A stretch of 64,000 nucleotides of DNA. It comes from Nocardia flavorosea (GTDB lineage: Bacteria; Actinomycetota; Actinomycetes; Mycobacteriales; Mycobacteriaceae). Where the stretch lies: positions 186,001-250,000 of the forward strand of contig NZ_JADLQL010000002.1 in NCBI RefSeq assembly GCF_015477805.1, given 5' to 3'. Positions 8,523-18,073 of the stretch are shown one piece after another (within the stretch, counting starts at the first letter, position 1; each line of letters begins with the position of its first letter). Position numbers and translations under genes: made by a program. The notes below the pieces were generated by a model. That model had not been told where the DNA came from and ran no database searches. It saw only the letters and a program-made list of their open reading frames with translations.

Positions 8523-9112
8523 CTGTTTCCTTCCGGCTGCGGCGCGGGCGGTGCCGCTTCTTCGACGGGTGGTGGTTCGGAAATACTGCGCCACAGGTCG
8601 GTGTACCACGGGTCGGGAACGTCGCGCGGCGCCTGCGGGTCGGGAATGGCAGGTACCTCGATCCCCGGGACCTGCACGATATACGGGGTCTCCCCCGGCA
8701 TGACAAGTCGCAACCGGTCCCGCGCCTCGGACCGGATATACGCCGGATCCTCCTGCTGCGCCCGGCGATCCTTCAGGACGGCGATATCGGCCTCGAGCGT
8801 CCGGCGTTCGGCCGCCAGCTGGGCGGCCTCGGAGCGCTGCGTGAAATAGGTGCGCATGGGCACCGCCAACGTCATGGCCAGCGCGCACACCACCATCGCC
8901 AGGATGATCGCCTTACCGGCGGAAAGCCCGAGGATGGTCCGTTCGGTCCAGTCCCGGGTCCCCGCGGCGCGGCTGCGGGACCGGCGGGTGGTCCGGCGCA
9001 CCCGTTCGGCGCCGCCGTGTACAGCGGCAGCGGGCCGCCGGGACGGCGCACGCGACGTGCGCCGGTTACCCCGCCCGGCCGGGCTGGTCCCGCGCGCACG
9101 CCGCTCCGCCAT
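8519..9112 (-). CDS. ftsB: FtsB/DivIC-type septum formation initiator
   Basis: A 197-residue bitopic membrane protein of the FtsB/DivIC family, part of the FtsQ-FtsL-FtsB complex that activates septal peptidoglycan synthesis. The N-terminal ~65 residues are basic and disordered. One transmembrane helix (about residues 68-88, AIILAMVVCALAMTLAVPM) is followed by a coiled coil (RSEAAQLAAERRTLEADIAVL), then DPAYIRSEARDRLRLVMPGE, a characteristic FtsB-family end. The extracytoplasmic tail is Pro-rich. It lies eight bases after enolase and overlaps DUF501 by four bases, matching Rv1024 in the tuberculosis gene order. Confidence 0.9.
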   Translation of the reverse strand: MAERRARGTSPAGRGNRRTSRAPSRRPAAAVHGGAERVRRTTRRSRSRAAGTRDWTERTILGLSAGKAIILAMVVCALAMTLAVPMRTYFTQRSEAAQLAAERRTLEADIAVLKDRRAQQEDPAYIRSEARDRLRLVMPGETPYIVQVPGIEVPAIPDPQAPRDVPDPWYTDLWRSISEPPPVEEAAPPAPQPEGNR

Positions 9113-9120
9113 CTTCTTGC

Positions 9121-10885
<1,765 letters not shown>

Positions 10886-11623
10886 TCACACGCGTCGGCC
10901 GACACTGTAGGCTGCCGCCCGGTCACGGACCTCCTCCATATAGCTCTGCGACCGGTTATAGGTGAACAGCGCCCGGCTCCACCCTTCCGCACTCAGCAGA
11001 TCCCCGCCGCTGACACACAAGTAACGGGCAGCCGTCAACGCCGCATCATCGATACTGTGCGGATCGGCCACCCCGTCCCCATTGGCGTCCACTCCCCACT
11101 TCCGCCAGGTCTCCGGGATGAACTGCATCGGCCCGACCGCCCGATCGTAAACCGTATCCCCATCGAACCGCCCACCATCGGTATCCCGGATCTCCGCCAC
11201 CCCCGGCGACCCGTCCAGCGCAATCCCGATGATCCCCGGCTGCACCAGCCCATCCGCCCCTACCTCCGCACCCTGATGCCGGCCGTGATCGCTCTCCACA
11301 CTCCCGATCCCCGCCAGCGTCGTCCACGCAACCCCGCACTCCGGCCGCGACCTCCCCATCACCGCCGCCGCATACCCATACGCCTCCAACGCCGCCACCG
11401 GCATCTCCAGCCCATCCGCATGCTCCGACGCCCACCCGTTCAACAAGGCCGCGGTCCGGCCGGGCGCATCGAGATCGATCACCGGAACCGGCACCCCGGG
11501 GCCGGGCGGGGTCCCCTCGGGAATGGGCACGAGTTCCTCACCCACCCCACACCCGGTGAGCAACAACGCGACGATCGAAGCGGCGATAACGCCGTACCTG
11601 CGGGAACGCACACCATCCATCAT
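10886..11623 (-). CDS. lpqU: LpqU-like lipoprotein lytic transglycosylase
   Basis: A 245-residue secreted lipoprotein with a lytic murein transglycosylase domain. The lipobox LLTGC puts the lipidated cysteine at residue 25. The catalytic glutamate is in GIGSVESDHGRH, and the goose-lysozyme-like core continues through AVGPMQFIPETWRKWGVD and an EF-hand-like DANGDGVADPHSIDDA stretch. Such enzymes cleave peptidoglycan glycan strands to give 1,6-anhydromuramic ends during growth and division. Two adjacent ATG codons (11623 and 11620) could each serve as start. In M. tuberculosis lpqU (Rv1022) directly precedes eno, as here; the usual upstream partners mazG and mfd are replaced by a lipoprotein/kinase cluster. 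Confidence 0.9.
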   Translation of the reverse strand: MMDGVRSRRYGVIAASIVALLLTGCGVGEELVPIPEGTPPGPGVPVPVIDLDAPGRTAALLNGWASEHADGLEMPVAALEAYGYAAAVMGRSRPECGVAWTTLAGIGSVESDHGRHQGAEVGADGLVQPGIIGIALDGSPGVAEIRDTDGGRFDGDTVYDRAVGPMQFIPETWRKWGVDANGDGVADPHSIDDAALTAARYLCVSGGDLLSAEGWSRALFTYNRSQSYMEEVRDRAAAYSVGRRV

Positions 11624-11896
11624 CCAGATCGGAACGCCGCAATGCGCTGACCGCACCGAGGCTGTGGCCGGCAGCACGCCGGACGCGCTCCGCTCATGAT
11701 CGGCACTCCACCGCGATCCGACCCAGCCGCCTTCGCCTGCCACCGGCCCGCGACCCACGTGCTGATCATCGGAAAGCTTTAGCTATCAACGGTCTACATA
11801 ACCGCACTTCACTGCTGATCAATCAGAACTTGTTACGGTCCCGGCGCACAACGTGCAGTACGATTCCGCGGGATCGTAATCGTTAGGGGGGCCGCC

Positions 11897-13093
11897 ATGC
11901 ACCGACGACAACTCGCAAGGCTGCGCAACGCGGTCGCCGTGTTCGCGACAGCGGCGATGGTGACGGGAACAGCGGGGTGTGGATCGGTAGTGAACGGCCA
12001 AGCTGTTCGACCGAAGCCGGACCTGTCCGGTCTGGAAGTCGGTAATTATCCGACCGAACCGATCCACGTCGGAACCGCGGGCGACAAGGAGGCCGCGCGC
12101 TACCGCGAGGGAGAGCGGCTGGGTGATTTCGTTGTATTGCCGTTCGAAGCTGATCCCGCTTACTCGCGGATGGTGGTGGGAACGGGCGGCCCTGTTGTAC
12201 TCAACCGCAAGGACATGCAGTCACTCGTCATCAACGACACGTTCGACGAGGTAGCCGCAGACTTGACGGCAGGTTGGGTGCACACCTGGGCGACGGAAGA
12301 CCACCCCACGACCGCCCAGGAGATGAGCATCGCGGTCTTGATGTTCCCCGATGCGCCGACCGCCGAACGTGTCGCCGCGGGTCTCGAACACGACGATTTC
12401 ACCTTCAACACAGACAACCGGCCTGTTCAGCTTCCCGAATACCCTTATGCAAAAGCTCATTGGCGCCCGGGTGTCGCCTCGCTGGGCAGCTGGACGAATC
12501 ATGATCGCTACGTGGTCTTCGTCAAGTTCGACGACAATTCGAACAAGACAGACCTTCCGGATATGGTCCGACGGACCGAATCCCTGCTCGACCTCCAGAT
12601 GCCGTTGCTCGACAAGTTCGAGCCCACGCCTGCTGATCAACTCGAGAATATCGAACTCGACCCAGACGGAATCCTGAGTCTGGCATTGCCGAAGAGCGAA
12701 GAGGTCGCCGCCGCGCTAGGGCCTTCCAGCGCTTTCCGGGGGCGAGGAGCGCTGCACTTCATCGGTTTGTCCAGCTTGGAGTTTCTGGACAAAGGCGAAG
12801 TCAGCGCGATAGCCCTCGCGGAAACTGTAGTCATCCGCAGTAGGTCTACCCAAGGCGCCGAAGCCCTCTGGGAACTCCTCCGCCCGGACGAAACGACGGA
12901 CTCACAACCGATCGCTGCCCCCACCGGTATAGACGGCGGGGTCGAGTGCTTCCGAAGAAAAGTCGAGGAGCATCAGCGGCCGTCCAGCTTCTGCGTACTC
13001 CGAACGGGTAAATACTTTACACACGTGGAAGGCGCACAAATCCAGGATCTACATCAAAAGACCGCCGCCCAGTACGCCTTGCTTGCAAGATAG
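11897..13093 (+). CDS. DUF7373-like lipoprotein, paralogue 1
   Basis: A 398-residue secreted lipoprotein. The signal peptide ends in GTAGC, with lipidated Cys28. After the signature LEVGNYPTEP at the mature N terminus, the body contains FEPTPADQLENIELDPDGIL near residue 245 and ends with QIQDLHQKTAAQYALLAR. These three blocks recur in the genes at 13102 and 16023, so the three are paralogues. I connect them with the Nocardia lipoprotein family DUF7373, of unknown function. A GGGGGG ribosome-binding site precedes the ATG. The next gene begins only nine bases after the stop, so they form an operon. It sits on the outer face of the membrane, close to a membrane kinase gene. Confidence 0.85.
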   Translation: MHRRQLARLRNAVAVFATAAMVTGTAGCGSVVNGQAVRPKPDLSGLEVGNYPTEPIHVGTAGDKEAARYREGERLGDFVVLPFEADPAYSRMVVGTGGPVVLNRKDMQSLVINDTFDEVAADLTAGWVHTWATEDHPTTAQEMSIAVLMFPDAPTAERVAAGLEHDDFTFNTDNRPVQLPEYPYAKAHWRPGVASLGSWTNHDRYVVFVKFDDNSNKTDLPDMVRRTESLLDLQMPLLDKFEPTPADQLENIELDPDGILSLALPKSEEVAAALGPSSAFRGRGALHFIGLSSLEFLDKGEVSAIALAETVVIRSRSTQGAEALWELLRPDETTDSQPIAAPTGIDGGVECFRRKVEEHQRPSSFCVLRTGKYFTHVEGAQIQDLHQKTAAQYALLAR

Positions 13094-13101
13094 GGTGCGA
13101 A

Positions 13102-14325
13102 TTGACGACAACGGGTACCAGTAGAAGGCCGAGCCGTAGACAACTGTTGGTGGCGGCGCTGATCCTGACAGTCACGGCGGCGGTGACAACAGCATGCGGT
13201 CAGGCGATCGTCGGCCACCCCGGGCCGGGGATGAGTCCGGCGGCCGTGGACAAACTCGATGTCGGGCTCTACCCGACGGAACCTGCCGATTTCGATATGA
13301 AGATCGGAACCAACGTGGACGTGTACTCACTGGAGGCACGCAGGATGCTCGGGTATCTGATTTCACCGTACAGCGTGGACCCCGACCTCCGATACCTCTG
13401 GGATACCGCACTTTTGTCGGGTAGTTCTCCCCCGGGCCCCGGCACGTACCCCGCGGACCTCGAACCGATATCGGAGAAGAACTATTTCATCGCCGGCGCC
13501 GCAACGATACGAGCCAACAACAGTGCCAGGAACGAAAAGCGCACAGCCATCTCCATATTGAACTTTCCCGACGCCGACTATGCGCGAACGGCCGCAGCGG
13601 AGTACAACGCCGCCATCGATCACGCTGTACCGGGACGGCAGAAGATCGATATAGCCGGATACAGCGATGCCCATGCAGCCTTGTCCCCGAGCCGCAACGA
13701 AGGGCTGTTGTTCGCAGCCCGGGGACCATTCGTGGTGCACGCTTCGATACTGGCGCCACCGGATCAAGCGGAGCAGATGGGCGACCGGATGAAGCGAATC
13801 CTGGATCTCCAGTTCTCGGCCCTGGATGAATTGACACCCACGCCACCGGACGACATGTTGGATCTTCCCATCGATCCGGAAGGAATTATGAGGATCACCC
13901 TGCCGGACGAGTATCCGGGCAGCGCCGCGTACAACGACATGGCCGGAGCTTATCCACCGTCGGCACACCTCCATATGGAGACCGACGCAGGAGTGACCGG
14001 CGATTACACGCCGTACGGTGTCGACCTCGTTGCCAGGAACGGAGCCACGGTCTACCGCACCGGCAGTATGCAACAGGCTTTTTCACTACAAACCGCACTG
14101 ACACGGGCGGAAAAGTACGACGAGGAACTACCCAATCCGCCGGGCCTCACCGACGCCCGCTGTCTGATGCGTGAATTCTCAGGCATACAGGACAGCTTTT
14201 CCTGCGTCATCGTGTACGACCGCTACGTCGCAGTCATAGATGCCTTCGGCATCGGAAATGCGCCATCGCCTGAACTCTATCAAGCCACAGCCGCCCAATA
14301 CGCGATGCTGGCCAATAGTCGATGA
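13102..14325 (+). CDS. DUF7373-like lipoprotein, paralogue 2
   Basis: A 407-residue lipoprotein paralogous to its neighbour. The signal peptide ends in VTTAC, with lipidated Cys32. Shared blocks are LDVGLYPTEP, LTPTPPDDMLDLPIDPEGIM and the C-terminal ELYQATAAQYAMLANS. The start appears to be TTG at 13102, with AGGG six bases upstream overlapping the end of the previous gene; no better ATG or GTG keeps the signal peptide. Function is unknown. Divergence between the copies is high outside the shared blocks, implying old duplications. The kinase gene follows 122 bases later with its own strong ribosome-binding site. Confidence 0.82.
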   Translation: MTTTGTSRRPSRRQLLVAALILTVTAAVTTACGQAIVGHPGPGMSPAAVDKLDVGLYPTEPADFDMKIGTNVDVYSLEARRMLGYLISPYSVDPDLRYLWDTALLSGSSPPGPGTYPADLEPISEKNYFIAGAATIRANNSARNEKRTAISILNFPDADYARTAAAEYNAAIDHAVPGRQKIDIAGYSDAHAALSPSRNEGLLFAARGPFVVHASILAPPDQAEQMGDRMKRILDLQFSALDELTPTPPDDMLDLPIDPEGIMRITLPDEYPGSAAYNDMAGAYPPSAHLHMETDAGVTGDYTPYGVDLVARNGATVYRTGSMQQAFSLQTALTRAEKYDEELPNPPGLTDARCLMREFSGIQDSFSCVIVYDRYVAVIDAFGIGNAPSPELYQATAAQYAMLANSR

Positions 14326-14447
14326 CGTCGGGCCGTGGAGAGCGCACGTTCGCCGTGCCGGACCGTTCTTGCCGGACCACAATCGCTGTGACGGCATCCG
14401 TACAGAATACCCCGCCGCCGGCGTGACCGAAGGTATAGGAGGAGCGA

Positions 14448-16004
14448 ATGGCATTGCCGCCAGGTGCCGTTATCGGCGGTTACCGTATAGAACGCGTACT
14501 CGGCAGCGGCGGTATGGGCGCGGTGTACCTCGGCCAGCACCCGAGTCTGCCACGTCAGGACGCGATCAAGGTCCTCAACGAGGAACTCTCCAACGACCCG
14601 GAGTTCCGCGCACGCTTCGAACGTGAGGGCAGTCTCGCTGCGGGCCTGGACCATCCCAATATCGTCCCGGTGTACAACCGCGGTGAAGATCACGGTCTGC
14701 TGTGGATCGCGATGAAATTCGTCCCGGGCACCGATGCATCCGAGGAGGCCCAGAAGGGGCCCGCGGTGATGACGGTACAGCGCGCCTTGCGAATCATCTC
14801 CGAGGTCGGCAAGGGGCTCGACTACGCGCACCGGCGGCGTTTGCTGCACCGCGATATCAAACCGGCCAACTTCCTGCTGTCGAACTCTCCGGATGATGAT
14901 GAAGAGCGGGTCCTACTCACCGACTTCGGCGTTGCCAAGTCCGTGGAAGACGGCCAGGATCTCACTGCAACCGGCAAGTTCATGGCTACGATCGCCTACG
15001 CGTCGCCAGAGCAGTTACTCGGACAGCAGATCGACTACCGGTCCGACATCTACAGCCTGGGATGTTCGTTTTTCAAATTGCTGACCGGTCAAAATCCCTA
15101 CCCGTCGACCGTCCCGGCGATGGTGATGATGGGTCACTTGAACGAGGCCCCACCGCAGATCTCGGCGACGCGCCTTGATCTGCCGCCCGCCCTCGACCGA
15201 GTCTTTGCAAGAGTGCTCGCCAAGAATCCGGCGCACCGTTACAGCAGCTGTCGCGATTTCGTTGCCGATGCCGAGTCCGCCCTCTACGGACGGCCCCAAT
15301 TCGCCCCGGATGGTGGCTACCGGACGACACACCGCGCAGTGCCCGTCGCCTACACGGGCTCGGGCTCGCCGACAGCGACAGCCGTTACCCAGCGCGATCA
15401 GTCTTCGATCATCACCCAGCCGCGAGAGGATTTCGGCCGTTCCGCCCCGGAGTCCGGTATCGGCCGTGCTCGCAGGCGGAAACTTCTTGTTGCTGCGGCC
15501 TCGGCGATTGTCGCTGTCCTTGCAATCGCGGCGGGGGTGTATGCGATTTCCGGAAATGGCTCGGGATCGCCCACAGGCCCCGATCTCGCCCAGGTACGTT
15601 CAGCACACCCCGAATTCGCGAACAAAACCGTAGCAGTATTCAATTACGGAAACTCCCTGTTCTCGGCCGCCCTCGACGGCTCCCCCCAGGCGAACTTCCT
15701 CCGTGATCTCGGATTCCGATACAGCGAAGCCTACCTCCCGCTCAAGAACGAGAAGTCGCCACGTGAGCTCGCGCCAACTGGATTCAGTGTCCCGAAGCTC
15801 TTGGACCTGGTAATCGTCGGAAGAACCGACAGCGCTGCCGGAAACGGCGGCCTCAACGGGCTACCCAACTCATTCTTGAATTCAACCGCAAAGATCGTCG
15901 TGGTGGACGACGTCACAACAGTACAGGCATTGCAAGTATGGACCGATCAGTCACCTGAACGTCTTGTGAACGAATTGGTTCCAGCCATATCGAGGGTTAT
16001 TTAA
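14448..16004 (+). CDS. membrane Ser/Thr protein kinase (PknB-type)
   Basis: A 518-residue Hanks-type kinase. The cytoplasmic catalytic domain spans residues 10-280: the glycine loop GSGGMG near 19-24, Lys41 (AIKVL), catalytic Asp136 in HRDIKPANFLL, and Asp159 of DFG, followed by an activation loop and YASPEQL. All key residues are present, so it should be active. A linker leads to one transmembrane helix (about 345-367), then a ~150-residue external domain with FNYGNSLFSAALDGS and an alpha/beta pattern, no PASTA repeats. An AGGAGGAG ribosome-binding site precedes the ATG. The third lipoprotein gene starts 18 bases after it. I infer that the external domain senses something at the envelope, possibly the lipoproteins. 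Confidence 0.92.
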   Translation: MALPPGAVIGGYRIERVLGSGGMGAVYLGQHPSLPRQDAIKVLNEELSNDPEFRARFEREGSLAAGLDHPNIVPVYNRGEDHGLLWIAMKFVPGTDASEEAQKGPAVMTVQRALRIISEVGKGLDYAHRRRLLHRDIKPANFLLSNSPDDDEERVLLTDFGVAKSVEDGQDLTATGKFMATIAYASPEQLLGQQIDYRSDIYSLGCSFFKLLTGQNPYPSTVPAMVMMGHLNEAPPQISATRLDLPPALDRVFARVLAKNPAHRYSSCRDFVADAESALYGRPQFAPDGGYRTTHRAVPVAYTGSGSPTATAVTQRDQSSIITQPREDFGRSAPESGIGRARRRKLLVAAASAIVAVLAIAAGVYAISGNGSGSPTGPDLAQVRSAHPEFANKTVAVFNYGNSLFSAALDGSPQANFLRDLGFRYSEAYLPLKNEKSPRELAPTGFSVPKLLDLVIVGRTDSAAGNGGLNGLPNSFLNSTAKIVVVDDVTTVQALQVWTDQSPERLVNELVPAISRVI

Positions 16005-16022
16005 CCTGTCGGGGAGGCCGAT

Positions 16023-17180
16023 ATGCACACTATGAAACGCTTATCCATCGTGCTGCCTGTCTGCGTAGCACTGCTGACCGCAACCGGCTGCGGCGATGAT
16101 TCTCCGGCCTCCGGCCAGGACGTTGATACCGCCTCGCTACAGCCGGGGAATTACCCGACTACACCACGGACCGCAGAGGAGGTCCGCACACCTGAGAATA
16201 TCGATATTCAGGAGCCCCTCCGACTGGGTGCACATGTACCGATGATAATGGAGACCAGCCCGCGGCTCGTCTTCAATCGGGTCGAGGCCCAGCGCAAGAT
16301 ACTCACACCGCTCATGCCGCCGTTGAAACCCGAGAATTTTCTCTCGGGCGCACCTGGTTTCATCGCCGGATGGGAGACGATGGGGCAACGGCGGCAAGAT
16401 TCCAACCATGGCAGAACCATCGAACTCAGCGTGATGAGGTTCGCCGAGACCGGCCAAGCTACCGCCGCCGCACAGTTCCTCGCAGACACTGCTATGCATG
16501 GCAAGTATCCGCCCGTCGAGACCATTTCCATACCGGAATATCCCTCTGCATTCGGGCAGGTCAGCAAGTTCGGTGCAGTCTCGACATGGATTGCACAAGG
16601 CCCATTTGTGTTGAAGACATGGGTGGGCGCAGGTGTCGATCTTCCACCTGATCCCGCGGCCTTGGCCGGTCTCACCAAGACGGTATTCGACGAACAGTTC
16701 GCCGCCCTTCGAGACTACGAACCGACACCGCCTGACCAAATGGACGATCTCCCCGTCGACCGGGACGGAATACTGACCTATACCCTTGCCGGATCCGAAC
16801 CGGCTGCCGAGTTGGTTATGAGTCCAGTGGTCGCGTTGAACTTCCTGGAACGACCGGACCTGGCAAAGCGGGCGTTCGAGGATGCCCACGTCGACTTGGC
16901 AGTGCACGCCGCAGCAAGGATATACCGCGCCGGCGATCCGGATGCAGCAAGCCGTTTGAAGGCATATTTCATATCCCAGCAGGACTCTGCACGTCAACGG
17001 GTCGATTCGCCACCGGGGCTACCGGCGGCTTACTGCACCGACGACCCCGAGTCGACAGGTTCCCTCTCGTGTGTGTTCACAGTTGGCCACTACACTGTCA
17101 TTATCGAGGGCTCCAACCAGATTCAGGATCTACACCAGCAAGTTGCGGCACAGTATCTTCTCCTGGAGCAAGCACCCTGA
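16023..17180 (+). CDS. DUF7373-like lipoprotein, paralogue 3
   Basis: A 385-residue lipoprotein, third member of the local family. The signal peptide ends in TATGC, with lipidated Cys23. It carries LQPGNYPTTP, YEPTPPDQMDDLPVDRDGIL and the C-terminal QIQDLHQQVAAQYLLLEQ. The C-terminal block is closer to paralogue 1 than to paralogue 2. GGGGAGG precedes the ATG, and the gene follows the kinase by 18 bases, so kinase and lipoprotein are almost certainly co-transcribed. A strong hairpin follows it. Function is unknown; co-transcription with a kinase suggests a role in an envelope signalling circuit. Confidence 0.85.
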   Translation: MHTMKRLSIVLPVCVALLTATGCGDDSPASGQDVDTASLQPGNYPTTPRTAEEVRTPENIDIQEPLRLGAHVPMIMETSPRLVFNRVEAQRKILTPLMPPLKPENFLSGAPGFIAGWETMGQRRQDSNHGRTIELSVMRFAETGQATAAAQFLADTAMHGKYPPVETISIPEYPSAFGQVSKFGAVSTWIAQGPFVLKTWVGAGVDLPPDPAALAGLTKTVFDEQFAALRDYEPTPPDQMDDLPVDRDGILTYTLAGSEPAAELVMSPVVALNFLERPDLAKRAFEDAHVDLAVHAAARIYRAGDPDAASRLKAYFISQQDSARQRVDSPPGLPAAYCTDDPESTGSLSCVFTVGHYTVIIEGSNQIQDLHQQVAAQYLLLEQAP

Positions 17181-17191
17181 ATCGAGCATGA

Positions 17192-17225
17192 GTGATGCCC
17201 CGGGTAAAAAACCCCGGGGCATCAC
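17192..17225. terminator. bidirectional hairpin terminator
   Basis: A perfect 13-base-pair inverted repeat (arms 17192-17204 and 17213-17225) with an 8-base A-rich loop, between the convergent lipoprotein gene and esxT. No U-run follows on either side, so it is a U-less actinobacterial-type terminator. It serves both strands by symmetry. Confidence 0.8.
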
Positions 17226-17266
17226 CGTATTGGATCGACAGCCGATGATCGGCATTGTCAAGCAAA

Positions 17267-17575
17267 TTACATCGACATCCAGGCGCCGGCATTCCGCTTG
17301 TCGGTGTCGGACATATTGATCGCACCGTCCTGGACAACCCGCGAGATGCGATTCAGGACATCCAGCAGCTCGATCTGGGCGACTTTCCACTCGTTCTGCT
17401 TGACCATATAGGCTTCGTACGCGCCATCATTTCCCGAACTGCTGTCGCTTTCCCACGACTGGGCAAGATTCTGCGCGTAACCCATCAGATCATCATTCTG
17501 GGTCCTGAGCTCGCCGACCCTCCTGTCGATATCGGTCGACAGCGCCATGAGCTGCTCTTGGCTGTACTTCAACAT
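17267..17575 (-). CDS. esxT: EsxT-like WXG100 protein of ESX-4
   Basis: A 102-residue helical-hairpin protein, partner of the EsxU-like protein encoded next door. The turn motif is Trp41-Glu-Ser43 rather than WXG; mycobacterial EsxT also lacks the glycine. The C-terminal helix ends with DKRNAGAWMSM, resembling the EsxT ending RRAAGAW. These proteins form a 1:1 heterodimer secreted by the ESX-4 machine. It is the last gene of the run eccC4, Rv3446c-like, esxU, esxT, the same order as in M. tuberculosis (Rv3447c to Rv3444c). It lies 39 bases after esxU and ends before a strong hairpin. Confidence 0.88.
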   Translation of the reverse strand: MLKYSQEQLMALSTDIDRRVGELRTQNDDLMGYAQNLAQSWESDSSSGNDGAYEAYMVKQNEWKVAQIELLDVLNRISRVVQDGAINMSDTDKRNAGAWMSM

Positions 17576-17614
17576 TGGAAACTCCTGGTGGTGTTCGTAG
17601 AGCGGCCGAGGTGC

Positions 17615-17941
17615 CTAGAGCTTGATGGTCGATGCCGAGAGGGCGGATTCCACAGCAGCGATGGACTGCTGGTTCTCCTGCTCGGAGGTTTCGTAGTTCT
17701 CGCCGTTCTTGCGGATCATGGTTGCAATCTCGGTCAGCACGGTGGCCAGACGCTGCGACTTGGCATCGTAATCGTCCATGACACGCCGGAAAGAGCCGGC
17801 GGCAGCACCTTCCCAGTTGCCGGCGCTGCCCGCCACCAGATCCCGAATGTTCCGGAGCACGCCCTGCATCTGGTCATTCACATCATCGATGTGCTTGGCG
17901 CCTGTGGACATCCCGGATGAGTCGACTGTCAAACCAGCCAT
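17615..17941 (-). CDS. esxU: EsxU-like WXG100 protein of ESX-4
   Basis: A 108-residue WXG100 protein with the canonical Trp43-Glu-Gly45 turn between two amphipathic helices. The C-terminal tail carries a Tyr-x-x-x-Glu export signal (YETSE) after the second helix. Sequence after the turn (AAAGSFRRVMDDYDAKSQRL) resembles mycobacterial EsxU. It should pair with the EsxT-like protein and carry the secretion signal for the heterodimer. A hairpin and a 132-base gap separate it from the upstream gene, so the two small genes may have their own promoter or processed mRNA. Confidence 0.9.
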   Translation of the reverse strand: MAGLTVDSSGMSTGAKHIDDVNDQMQGVLRNIRDLVAGSAGNWEGAAAGSFRRVMDDYDAKSQRLATVLTEIATMIRKNGENYETSEQENQQSIAAVESALSASTIKL

Positions 17942-18013
17942 GGTTTCTCCTCATTGTGAGTTCGGTTCCGGACCCCCTGCGTCCGCAAACGGCCCGAACT
18001 TGCCCTTCATCTT

Positions 18014-18038
18014 GATTGGACGCGTTCCGCGTCCAATC
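18014..18038. other. perfect hairpin upstream of esxU
   Basis: An 11-base-pair perfect inverted repeat with a three-base loop lies in the gap between the Rv3446c-like gene and esxU. It has no U-run. It could be an attenuator, an mRNA stabiliser or processing site that lets esxU-esxT be made at a different level from the membrane components. Confidence 0.6.
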
Positions 18039-18073
18039 GGTTCCATGGATTCTCGAAAATATCCCGGCAGGAG

